The position numbers and the translations under genes were made by a program. From the NCBI GenBank assembly GCA_026395515.1, contig JAPLYN010000005.1, positions 423,521 through 487,520 on the forward strand: a stretch of DNA of 64,000 nucleotides, in the 5' to 3' direction. Below the pieces are notes generated by a model. It had not been told where the DNA came from. It saw only the letters and a list, made by a program, of their open reading frames with translations, and searched no databases. Origin of the DNA: Candidatus Peregrinibacteria bacterium (GTDB lineage Bacteria; Patescibacteriota; Gracilibacteria; UBA1369; LOWO2-01-FULL-3). Within the stretch, counting starts at the first letter, position 1. Each line of letters opens with the position of its first letter. This document shows positions 48,175-57,042 of this stretch, piece by piece.

Positions 48175-49200
48175 ATGAACCCACAAGAATCAAAAAAATT
48201 AGAGACTAAAATTCTCACAATTCTGAAACAACACATCCAAAATGGAGACACGGTTGTAGCTGGAATTTCCGGCGGCCCAGATTCCATTTTCCTTTTAGAA
48301 TTGCTAAAGAAACTTTCAATCAAAATCATCGCTGCCCACGTAAATCATCAATTAAGAAAAGAGGCCGATGGCGATGAAGAATTCGTTTCCAAAATTTGTG
48401 TGCACAATTGGCACACAGATTCCAAGACTAATCCAGCACGAGAAAACACCACTATCATCTTTTCACCCCTCACCTCCGACATCAAAGCCCTAAGCCAAAA
48501 ATCCAAACAAGGACTAGAAGAAACCGGACGCAAAGTTCGCTATGATTTTTTCAATAAATTAGCAAAAAAATATAAAGCAAAATTTATCATCACTGCACAC
48601 CACGCCGACGACAATTTAGAAACAATTATTTTAAATTTCGCTCGCGGCGCCAGCCTACAAGGACTCGCCGGAATGCAAGAAATTGAAACAACAAACATTT
48701 CCACTGCTTCCCTTCTTCGTCCTCTTCTTACAATTTCGAAAAAAGAAATTATCGATTTTCTGCACTTTAATAAAGTCAAATTTCGTGTCGACAAAAGCAA
48801 CAACTCTCTCGTCTACAAACGGAACTTTATTCGCCACAAAATCATTCCACTACTCAAAGAAATTAATCCAAGCATCTCTTCAACACTCTCAAAAAACACT
48901 GAAAACCTTCGAGAGATAAATGAATTTCTAAAATCTTCGGCAAAAGATTGGCTCAAAAAAAATGCCCAAGAGTCTACCTTTAAAAAATTTGACGCAAAAA
49001 ACTTTCGCACACTTTCACCAGCTCTTCAAAAAAACATTCTCCTCCAACTTCACACACACCACGTGGGCAACACTCAAAACATCCAAAGCTCAAACATCGA
49101 AGAAACCCTCATTCTAATCAATAAAAACATCGGCAACAAAAAGAAAAAATTCGGCAAACTAACAATCTTCTTAAAAAATAACATCATAACTATAGTTTAA
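48175..49200 (+). CDS. tilS: tRNA(Ile)-lysidine synthase
   Basis: VVAGISGGPDSIFLL PP-loop; AAHVNHQLR; TAHHADDNLETIILNFARG; start at MNPQESKKL (48175). Confidence 0.92.
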   Translation: MNPQESKKLETKILTILKQHIQNGDTVVAGISGGPDSIFLLELLKKLSIKIIAAHVNHQLRKEADGDEEFVSKICVHNWHTDSKTNPARENTTIIFSPLTSDIKALSQKSKQGLEETGRKVRYDFFNKLAKKYKAKFIITAHHADDNLETIILNFARGASLQGLAGMQEIETTNISTASLLRPLLTISKKEIIDFLHFNKVKFRVDKSNNSLVYKRNFIRHKIIPLLKEINPSISSTLSKNTENLREINEFLKSSAKDWLKKNAQESTFKKFDAKNFRTLSPALQKNILLQLHTHHVGNTQNIQSSNIEETLILINKNIGNKKKKFGKLTIFLKNNIITIV

Positions 49201-49292
49201 GACCAGCTCTAAGCTCGTCAAAACTTTGACCACCCGCCCCTTTAAACCTATAATACCCGAGCTCATTCAAAAAAATTTTAAAATATATTTTC

Positions 49293-51173
49293 ATGCCTAC
49301 ATTACCTAATGCGCCTCGAAGAAAAGGTGGATTACTGACTTTACTTGTTATCGCACTTTTAATAGCAGCAGTCGTATTGATCAGCAGTGCTGGAGATTCT
49401 GGAATTAAAGAAATTACTCTCAATACATTAGTAGAAAGAGTTCAAGCTGGAAACATTCAACAATTAAGCGTTTCTGACAATAAAGTTAATATCCAATTAG
49501 TGGATGGCAGCAAATTTTTCACTTATAAAGAACCTAGTTCTAGTGTTTATCAATTATTAGAACAAGCTGGAGTAGAAAAAGCCACAATCGCAAAACTTCC
49601 AATCACAGTTCAAAACACTGAGGGAGGAAAATTTTGGACAGACTTACTAATAGGACTAGTACCTTTCTTACTTATCATCGGATTCTTTGTATTCATGATG
49701 CGCTCAGCTCAATCCAGCAACAACCAAGCAATGTCTTTCGGCAAGAGCAAAGCCAAGCTTTATGACAAAGGTAAGCAAAAAACTACTTTCGAAGATGTAG
49801 CAGGATGCAACGAAGCCAAAGAAGAATTAGTGGAAATCGTAGACTTTTTAAAGAACCCAGAAAAATATCGCGTAATGGGAGCAAAAATTCCTAAAGGTGT
49901 AATGCTCGTAGGTTCACCAGGTACAGGTAAAACTCTTCTCGCTCGTGCAGTTGCCGGCGAAGCGGACGTACCATTCTTCAATATCTCCGGTTCAGAATTC
50001 GTTGAGATGTTCGTGGGTGTGGGTGCTTCACGTGTACGTGATCTTTTCACTAAAGCAAAGCGCAATGCTCCTTGTATCATTTTTATCGATGAAATTGATG
50101 CCGTAGGTCGTCATAGAGGTGCCGGTATGGGCGGTGGACACGACGAACGTGAACAAACTTTAAATCAGATTCTTACTGAAATGGATGGTTTTGAAACAGG
50201 CACAAACGTAATAGTAATTGCCGCTACAAATAGACCAGACATTCTCGATCCAGCTCTTCTACGTCCAGGTCGTTTCGATCGTAAAGTAGTAGTAGATTCT
50301 CCAGATCTAAAAGCACGTGAAGAAATCTTAAAAGTTCACAGCCGTAATAAACCAATCGCTAAGAATGTTGATTTCAAAAAAGTGGCCAAAGGAACTATTG
50401 GCTTCAGTGGTGCTGATCTTGAGAATTTAATGAATGAAGCCGCAATTCTCGCTGCAAAAAATAATAAGAAAACTATTTCTTCTCACGAAGTAGAACAGTC
50501 TATTGAAAAGGTTCTTCTCGGCCCAGAAAAGAAATCTCGCATCATGAGCGACAAAGAAAAGAAACTCACTGCTTATCACGAAGTTGGTCACGCCTTAATT
50601 GGTCACTTACTTCCTGGTTGTGATCCAATTCATAAAGTATCAATCATTTCTCGTGGTAATGCCGGTGGTGTCACTTGGTCTCGTCCAGACGAGGAAAAGA
50701 GTTATATATCCAAGAGCCATTTTGAAGATGATTTAGCGATGATGCTTGGTGGTTACGTAGCTGAAGAAACTTTCTTTGGAGAAACTTCCACAGGCCCTTC
50801 CAGCGACCTTCAGCGCGCTTCAAAAATTGCTCGCGCAATGATTACTAAATACGGAATGAGCAGTCTTGGACCAATTGTGTTCGGAGACAGCAATGATGAA
50901 ATTTTCCTTGGCCGCGACTTTGGTCACACAAAAAATTATTCAGAAGAGAGCGCTGCAAAAATTGATGAGCTAGCAAAGAAGATTCTTGAAAAAGCTTATG
51001 ACAAAGCCAAAGATTTGATTACAAAGCACAAGAAAATTATGATTGAAATTTCCGAAGATTTAATCAAAGAAGAAAATATAAGTGGCGATGAATTAAAGAA
51101 ATATTTCAAAGGCGTAGCAGTTCCTGCAAAAGATTCAGCAGTTAAGGTTGATGCCCAAGCAGATGAGGAATAA
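49293..51173 (+). CDS. ftsH: ATP-dependent zinc metalloprotease FtsH
   Basis: [21 protein letters not shown] region, [10 protein letters not shown]. Confidence 0.97.
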   Translation: MPTLPNAPRRKGGLLTLLVIALLIAAVVLISSAGDSGIKEITLNTLVERVQAGNIQQLSVSDNKVNIQLVDGSKFFTYKEPSSSVYQLLEQAGVEKATIAKLPITVQNTEGGKFWTDLLIGLVPFLLIIGFFVFMMRSAQSSNNQAMSFGKSKAKLYDKGKQKTTFEDVAGCNEAKEELVEIVDFLKNPEKYRVMGAKIPKGVMLVGSPGTGKTLLARAVAGEADVPFFNISGSEFVEMFVGVGASRVRDLFTKAKRNAPCIIFIDEIDAVGRHRGAGMGGGHDEREQTLNQILTEMDGFETGTNVIVIAATNRPDILDPALLRPGRFDRKVVVDSPDLKAREEILKVHSRNKPIAKNVDFKKVAKGTIGFSGADLENLMNEAAILAAKNNKKTISSHEVEQSIEKVLLGPEKKSRIMSDKEKKLTAYHEVGHALIGHLLPGCDPIHKVSIISRGNAGGVTWSRPDEEKSYISKSHFEDDLAMMLGGYVAEETFFGETSTGPSSDLQRASKIARAMITKYGMSSLGPIVFGDSNDEIFLGRDFGHTKNYSEESAAKIDELAKKILEKAYDKAKDLITKHKKIMIEISEDLIKEENISGDELKKYFKGVAVPAKDSAVKVDAQADEE

Positions 51174-51182
51174 TATCTAAAC

Positions 51183-51578
51183 ATGAAACCAACAAGTATT
51201 AAAATTCATCCACTTCCGAGCAACGACATGGAACCTCTAAAAAAAGAGGTGGGTCAGCTTTCAGTAGATATCTACCGCACCGATAAAGAGCTAGTAATCA
51301 TCGCTCCTATCGCCGGCGTAGGCAAAGACGACGTGAAGCTTTCCATCACTGACGACGTACTTGTAATCAAAGGAGAAAGACCTTCACACGAAAATATTCC
51401 TGAAGAAAATTACTATACCCAAGAATGTTTTTGGGGAAATTTTTCTCGCGCTATTGTTCTTCCACAAGAAGCCGACACAAAAAATATTTCTGCCTCTTTT
51501 GAAAATAATGTCTTAGAAATTCGCATCCCTAAACAAGATGTAGAACAAACAAAGATCATCAAAATTCAAGCTCCATGA
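51183..51578 (+). CDS. Hsp20/alpha-crystallin small heat shock protein
   Basis: IIAPIAGVGKDDVKLSITDDVLVIKGER...FSRAIVLPQEADTKNISASFENNVLEIRIPK. Confidence 0.93.
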   Translation: MKPTSIKIHPLPSNDMEPLKKEVGQLSVDIYRTDKELVIIAPIAGVGKDDVKLSITDDVLVIKGERPSHENIPEENYYTQECFWGNFSRAIVLPQEADTKNISASFENNVLEIRIPKQDVEQTKIIKIQAP

Positions 51579-52441
51579 AGATAAAAAAAGCAATAATTCC
51601 AGCAGCCGGACTTGGAACCAGATTTCTTCCTGCAACCAAATCTCAGCCTAAAGAAATGCTTCCAATTGTCGATAAGCCTTGTATTCAATATCTCGTAGAA
51701 GAGGCTGTAGCTAGCGGAATTGAAGAGATTATTATAATCACTGCCGAAGGCAAACAATCCATCGAAGACTACTTTGATATATCTTCTAAATTAAATTCTC
51801 ATCTCGCAAAAAGTGGTAAACATAAAGCCATTCGCGAGTTAGAAAAAATTGAAAAGATGGCGAAGTTTAGATTTGTCAGACAGCCAGCACCACGCGGAGA
51901 TGGTCACGCTATTCTTTGCGCTAAAGAATTTGTAAAAGATGAACCATTTGCCGTACTCTTCGGTGATGATATCTACGACAGCAAAACACCGGCAATCAAA
52001 CAGCTCATTAAAGAATATGAAAGACTAGGCACACCAATCATCGGTCTCCATAAAATAGACAAAAAAGATTCCGAAAAATACGGCATGGTCGACACTAAAG
52101 GCAAAGATGGAAAAAGCCACAAAATAAAAAGTTTAGTAGAAAAACCAAAGCCATCAAAAGCTCCATCAAATCTCGCCATCATCGGCAAATATATTGTTAT
52201 TCCAGAGCTTCTGAAAGACCTAGCAGCAGCAGAATCAGCCACAAAAGACTCCGAAATACGCCTCATCGACGGCATGCGTGAATTCATCAAACATTCCCCT
52301 ATTCACGGCTTCGAAATCGACGGTGAACGATTCGACACTGGTGACAAACTCGGCTACCTCAAGGCCGTCACCCACTTCGCCCTCAAACACAAAGAACTCA
52401 GCGGCGAATATTTGAAGTTTCTGAAGAGTATAAAGAAGTAA
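51575..52441 (+). CDS. galU: UTP-glucose-1-phosphate uridylyltransferase
   Basis: AIIPAAGLGTRFLPATKSQPKEMLPIVDKPCIQYLVEEAV; 4-nt overlap with hsp20. Confidence 0.95.
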   Translation: MKIKKAIIPAAGLGTRFLPATKSQPKEMLPIVDKPCIQYLVEEAVASGIEEIIIITAEGKQSIEDYFDISSKLNSHLAKSGKHKAIRELEKIEKMAKFRFVRQPAPRGDGHAILCAKEFVKDEPFAVLFGDDIYDSKTPAIKQLIKEYERLGTPIIGLHKIDKKDSEKYGMVDTKGKDGKSHKIKSLVEKPKPSKAPSNLAIIGKYIVIPELLKDLAAAESATKDSEIRLIDGMREFIKHSPIHGFEIDGERFDTGDKLGYLKAVTHFALKHKELSGEYLKFLKSIKK

Positions 52442-52447
52442 AAAATC

Positions 52448-52461
52448 TGCGCCCGGGCGCA
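52448..52461. repeat. GC palindrome TGCGCCCGGGCGCA (copy 2)
   Basis: Direct reading, immediately downstream of galU. Confidence 0.85.
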
Positions 52462-52602
52462 CTTTAATCTAACGATTCAAACTTCTGTCAACAAGGTTAG
52501 TCCAAAAACACTTCCTCCTACATTGATTTGGAAGGCATTTTTTGGTATACTACCTAGATACGAAAAGTAGAAAACAAAAAAACAAAAATAAAAACAAACC
52601 AT

Positions 52603-53211
52603 ATGCAAGACCAGAAAATCTCCCACCCTCTAATCGAAGAGGCGGACAAAAAGAAGAATGAAGGAAAACACGTAGAAGCTATCGCCTTATGCGAAAGAGT
52701 TCTTTCTAGTGACCTTGATTGCGTAGAAGCTTATGAAGAAATTGGTGACAATTATCTCAGTCTTCGCAAATACGACAGAGCTGAAAAGGCTCTAAAGCAA
52801 GCACTAAAATTCAATAAAAATAGTGCTAACGCTAACTATCTTCTTGGATTTGTTTATTCTTGCACAGGAAATTGGCCTGGTTCAGTAGAACTTTTAGAAA
52901 AAGCTGACCTAGCATATCCTAATCATCCAGAAATTCTTCGCTGCTTAGGATGGAGTATGTACCATTCAGGACAACAGAAAAGAGGTATCATTCTTTTAGA
53001 AAGAGCTCTTTATCTTGCTCCAAATGATCCTTTAATTTTGAACGACCTTGGAGTTTGCCATTTGAATGACAAACAATTCGACAGAGCTGCTCTTTTATTC
53101 AAGAAAACTCTCCAAATTGAACCTGATAATCAGAAAGCTAAGGAATGCCTTAACGCTGTCAGATTCTTCCAAAGAGAATACGAGAAATTGAGAAACAGCA
53201 AAAATGCTTAG
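52603..53211 (+). CDS. TPR repeat protein
   Basis: Five tandem TPR-like repeats (DCVEAYEEIGDNYLSLRKYDRAEKALKQALKF...). Confidence 0.9.
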   Translation: MQDQKISHPLIEEADKKKNEGKHVEAIALCERVLSSDLDCVEAYEEIGDNYLSLRKYDRAEKALKQALKFNKNSANANYLLGFVYSCTGNWPGSVELLEKADLAYPNHPEILRCLGWSMYHSGQQKRGIILLERALYLAPNDPLILNDLGVCHLNDKQFDRAALLFKKTLQIEPDNQKAKECLNAVRFFQREYEKLRNSKNA

Positions 53212-53227
53212 AGTTAAATAATATTTC

Positions 53228-53298
53228 AATAAAAGGTCTCCCCAAACGGAGGCCTTGGCTAAGGCATAGTGCCGCTGGGAGTCAGCGACCTTTTTATT
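53228..53298 (+). ncRNA. structured RNA/complex terminator of unknown class (four-way cloverleaf with T-tract)
   Basis: Outer stem AAAAGGTC/GACCTTTT encloses TCC/GGA, GCCTT-ggct-AAGGC and GCTG-ggagt-CAGC hairpins; alternative stems GGTCTCC/GGAGGCC and GGCA-tag-TGCC. Confidence 0.55.
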
Positions 53299-53332
53299 TG
53301 AATAAATTCAGGAAAAGCGCCACAATACAACC

Positions 53333-53713
53333 ATGGACAAAAAAGTAATTATCGGAGGTTTGACCGTCTTAGGAATTATTATTTTAATTCTTCTTGGCCT
53401 CAAAAGCTGCAACCCTCGCACCAAAGTAATCAGCTCCGACGCCGAAGAATATTCTGCTTTTATTAATGCAAATATTGAGTTCACTTGCATGGTGATGAAA
53501 GATACTACTTTAGCTGCAAATACTCCTGAAAACCACAAAAAACTCGACGACATTTATGCTAAATATAAGCTTCCAGTAGCTAATAATGAGCAAATGCTCG
53601 GCATTCTCAATAAATACTCCGACGATGCTGGCGTTGCCACTATCATTCAACAAAATACCGAGAACTGCCTAAAAGGCGGCAGTCCAATTTTCTATCAAGC
53701 AGCAGCGAAATAA
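53333..53713 (+). CDS. hypothetical single-TM protein
   Basis: 126 aa; N-terminal TM VIIGGLTVLGIIILILLGL. Confidence 0.65.
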   Translation: MDKKVIIGGLTVLGIIILILLGLKSCNPRTKVISSDAEEYSAFINANIEFTCMVMKDTTLAANTPENHKKLDDIYAKYKLPVANNEQMLGILNKYSDDAGVATIIQQNTENCLKGGSPIFYQAAAK

Positions 53714-53792
53714 AACCGCCAATTCACTTTTTTAACACAAAAAACACTCCCCGCAATTGCAAGTTAAAAAATTTCGACTATAAAGTAAAACT

Positions 53793-54719
53793 ATGCAGAA
53801 GAAACTTATCGAATGTATTCCAAATTTCAGTGAAGGTCGCGACCCGAAAAAAATTAAAAAAATTCAGGACGCAATCAGTCATGTAAAAGGAATCCACATC
53901 TTGAATTATACTAGCGATACAGATCACAATCGTACTGTCATCACTTTTGTCGGCGAACCGAAAGAAGTCTACAAAGCTGCTTACGAAGCCGTAAAAACTG
54001 CAGCTAAAATCATCAATCTCAACGATCATATTGGCGTACATCCACGCATTGGAGCTACCGATGTTCTTCCCTTTGTACCACTACAAAACACAAACGTTAA
54101 AGAATGTGTAGAACTAGCCAAAAAACTTAGCGCCCAAATCGGTAAAGAATTAAAAATCCCAGTCTATCTTTACGAAAAAGCTGCTACTCGCCCAGAACGT
54201 GAAAACCTCAGCGACATCCGCAATGTTGGTTACGAAAAACTCAAAGAAGAAATTGGCACCAATCCAGAAAGAAAACCTGACTATGGACCTGAAAAACTCA
54301 CTACTGCTGGAGCTATAGCCATCGGTGTTCGAGAAATTCTCATCGCCTACAATGTAAATCTCAACACAAACGACATCTTCCTCGCTCGCGATATAGCTAG
54401 AACAATTCGTCAAAGCAATGGCGGACTCTCATACGTAAAAGCGCTAGGACTTGAGCTCGCAGACCGCGGAATTGTTCAAGTTTCCATGAATCTCACAAAC
54501 TACAAAGAAACTAGCGTCAAAACTGTCTACGATCTAATTAAAAAAGAAGCTAAAAAAGAAGGCGTAGAAATTCTCGAAAGTGAAGTCATCGGCCTAATTC
54601 CACAAAAACCTCTCACTGAATGTGGTAGTGACTACAAAAAATACCTCAAACTAAACTCCCAATTCAAAGAAAGCCAAATCCTAGAAGTCGCCCTCAAGCA
54701 AGCCTCCACTAAAAAATAA
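53793..54719 (+). CDS. ftcD: glutamate formimidoyltransferase
   Basis: IECIPNFSEGRD, DTDHNRTVITFVG, HIGVHPRIGATDVLPFVPL, GAIAIGVREILIAYNVNL. Confidence 0.93.
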   Translation: MQKKLIECIPNFSEGRDPKKIKKIQDAISHVKGIHILNYTSDTDHNRTVITFVGEPKEVYKAAYEAVKTAAKIINLNDHIGVHPRIGATDVLPFVPLQNTNVKECVELAKKLSAQIGKELKIPVYLYEKAATRPERENLSDIRNVGYEKLKEEIGTNPERKPDYGPEKLTTAGAIAIGVREILIAYNVNLNTNDIFLARDIARTIRQSNGGLSYVKALGLELADRGIVQVSMNLTNYKETSVKTVYDLIKKEAKKEGVEILESEVIGLIPQKPLTECGSDYKKYLKLNSQFKESQILEVALKQASTKK

Positions 54720-54744
54720 GCTCCAGATTGCATTTTTCCGCATA
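54718..54744 (+). repeat. 27-bp direct repeat copy 1, AAGCTCCAGATTGCATTTTTCCGCATA
   Basis: Identical to 56510-56536. Confidence 0.95.
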
Positions 54745-54750
54745 AAGCCA

Positions 54751-54779
54751 TTCAAAACCGCCATTAAATATGGTATAAT
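54751..54779 (+). promoter_or_regulatory. promoter TTCAAA-N17-TATAAT (extended TGG-TATAAT), predicted leaderless start
   Basis: -10 at 54774-54779; ATG at 54786. Confidence 0.55.
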
Positions 54780-54785
54780 TTACCA

Positions 54786-56507
54786 ATGGCAAAAGAACCT
54801 ACAAAAACAAAAAAAGAACCAGGAGAAATAGACGAATTAGAACTAAAATCTCCCCTTCCACCAGAATCAGCACCTCAAGCTGTTGATGCTTCAGCAGCGC
54901 CAATCGCAGACATAATTTCCACTACAACTGCCGAAGCCACAAAAGAAGAATTAGATCTCAAAGCAGTCAGGGATTCAGTAGAAAATTACAGTGGTGAAGG
55001 TTTCTCCGAAAGAGCCCAAGAAAAAGCAGAATTAACAGAATATCTCCAAAGACTAGGCAAAGACAAAGGTCGCTATTTTGGCAATATAGTACATCAAGGA
55101 GTAAGAGATCATTTCGGTAAAGATGATCATATGAGCGGACTAGGACAATATGCAGCAGAAATAAACGCGCTAATAAATGATGATGCCATAAAAAGCAGAT
55201 TATGTCGCCAAAAAAACGACCCGGAATACATAGCAACAGTGAAATTAGCCGTACAAAAATTAATGGAAGAAAAAAATCTTTCAGAAGAAGAAGCTTTTCA
55301 ATATTTTGCCGAGACACAATTATCCCTCAATGAAGATGGCCATCAAGGAATTACAGATGGTTTAGCGGTACATTTTAGTTCAAATAGTATTTTGAATGTA
55401 TTTTATGGAGCCGAAACGGACAATGAAGCCTTTTTAATTGTTCCAGAAAACATTGCCCTCACAGGAAGACAATACTGGTCTAGAGCCGTTGATACAGCCT
55501 ATAGCAGAGATACTATGTACAATGATGTTTATATTTGGCCGGAACACGGCGAAGAAAACGGAATTTCTCTTAATGGAAGTCTTATTTTTGTACCAAGAGA
55601 TAACGAAATAGATGAACAAAATGGCTCCCAATACGAAATTGAAAATGGAAAAGTAGTAGTAGATATAGATAAAATTGAAAAATTCTATAAAGCAATCAGT
55701 AAATTAGACAAAAGCGACTATCAAAATTACCGTAAAGAAGTAATAAAAGTCGGTAAAGCTCTAGGGTTTGATGAAAAAAAAGTAGATGAACTATCTACTC
55801 AATATTATGGAAGCCCTGAGGTAGCAGAAGAAAAAGAAAAATTAGAATCAATATTCGAAGGAGAAGAGTTGGAAGAAATTAAAAAGTATATCAAAGCTGT
55901 GCTGCTAGTAGATTCTAAATATTCAGATATCGGAATAGCCTTAACATACTTTTCAGAACTAGAAGAGCTAAAAGAAAGCTATAGACCTTTGCAAAAAGAA
56001 AGACTAATTAGAGCCGGATTCAATACTGATATTCTTGATGAAATATTTGCTGATCCAGTAAAAAAATCCGCAATACAAAAATTCGTAGATAAATACGCAG
56101 AAAATTATTCATACTTAGCAAAAAACAGTCATGGATTTTTCTACAAATCAGCCACCAAATCAGTTGCAGCAAAAAAATATTATGAAAAATTAATTCTTGC
56201 CGAATTCAAAGACGTCAAAATAAGAGAAATAAAATCAGCCACTCAAGACATTGTGGAATATAGAGGCCATGATCAGAATGGAAAAGAAAAAGTGCTAAGA
56301 GTAGTCTATTATACAAACACAGATCCAAACCGGGCCGTTAGAAAATTTTATCAAGATTTAGGAATACAATTTGATGATAGAGTTATAGACGACACATCTG
56401 ACGAAGCCGACAAAGCTACGCGAGACACAAAGCGCACAACTTTCGAAGATGTTAAGTACAGATATGACTACAAACAACTTCGAACCAATGTTCTCAACCA
56501 ATTTTAA
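54786..56507 (+). CDS. hypothetical protein, 573 aa, no recognised domain
   Basis: Long ORF with own promoter; Lys/Glu-rich, soluble-looking. Confidence 0.8.
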   Translation: MAKEPTKTKKEPGEIDELELKSPLPPESAPQAVDASAAPIADIISTTTAEATKEELDLKAVRDSVENYSGEGFSERAQEKAELTEYLQRLGKDKGRYFGNIVHQGVRDHFGKDDHMSGLGQYAAEINALINDDAIKSRLCRQKNDPEYIATVKLAVQKLMEEKNLSEEEAFQYFAETQLSLNEDGHQGITDGLAVHFSSNSILNVFYGAETDNEAFLIVPENIALTGRQYWSRAVDTAYSRDTMYNDVYIWPEHGEENGISLNGSLIFVPRDNEIDEQNGSQYEIENGKVVVDIDKIEKFYKAISKLDKSDYQNYRKEVIKVGKALGFDEKKVDELSTQYYGSPEVAEEKEKLESIFEGEELEEIKKYIKAVLLVDSKYSDIGIALTYFSELEELKESYRPLQKERLIRAGFNTDILDEIFADPVKKSAIQKFVDKYAENYSYLAKNSHGFFYKSATKSVAAKKYYEKLILAEFKDVKIREIKSATQDIVEYRGHDQNGKEKVLRVVYYTNTDPNRAVRKFYQDLGIQFDDRVIDDTSDEADKATRDTKRTTFEDVKYRYDYKQLRTNVLNQF

Positions 56508-56509
56508 TC

Positions 56510-56536
56510 AAGCTCCAGATTGCATTTTTCCGCATA
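56510..56536 (+). repeat. 27-bp direct repeat copy 2, contains rnpB -35
   Basis: Identical to 54718-54744. Confidence 0.95.
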
Positions 56537-56547
56537 TGTATTATAAT
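56520..56547 (+). promoter_or_regulatory. rnpB promoter TTGCAT-N16-TATAAT
   Basis: -35 56520-56525, -10 56542-56547; predicted TSS ~56554 coincides with P1 5' end. Confidence 0.75.
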
Positions 56548-56553
56548 AACTCC

Positions 56554-57021
56554 GCTCTTAAATGAGTTGGAGTGATCACTTTGATTCGGCAAAATTCGGC
56601 GCAAGCCAGACAAGTCATTATCAGAGAGGAAAGTCCGAACACCAAGGGAAATCGTAGCCGCTAACAGCGCGCCACAAAGGCCATAATTCGCAAGAATAAA
56701 ACCTTTGAGGGAAAGTGCCACAGAGACAATACTAACCCAACCGCAAGGAAGGGCAAAAGGTGAAAAGTCCGTTTAAGGCGGAAGGCTACAAGGAATTGCT
56801 AGCAGTTGGTAAACCCTACGAGGTGCAAGGTAAGATGGAAAAGTCTTCGTTCTCCCAAATGAATGAAACTTTCTCACCGCAACGAGTTGTAAACGTGGTT
56901 CCAAAGTCTGAAAGGACGATAAAGAATCTCCAAACAGCCAACAGATAGATGATCACATCCGCTCCGGCCTCACGGCCTGATCGTGAAACAAAATTCGGCT
57001 TATGAAGATTCATTTAAGAGC
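56554..57021 (+). ncRNA. rnpB: RNase P RNA
   Basis: GAGAGGAAAGTCCGAACACC, GAGGGAAAGTGCCACAGAGACAA, ACAGATAGATGATCAC, AACAAAATTCGGCTTAT; P1 closed by perfect 12-bp GCTCTTAAATGA/TCATTTAAGAGC. Confidence 0.95.
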
Positions 57022-57042
57022 TTCAAAAACATAAATAGCCTC

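Noticed and set aside
53231-53294. Possible ZTP riboswitch or tRNA
   Set aside because: GCCGCTGGGA only partly resembles the ZTP CCGCCUGGGCA element and the 5' ZTP domain is absent. tRNA loops (anticodon 7-nt loop, TTCRANY T-loop) are missing. Kept as an unknown structured RNA.
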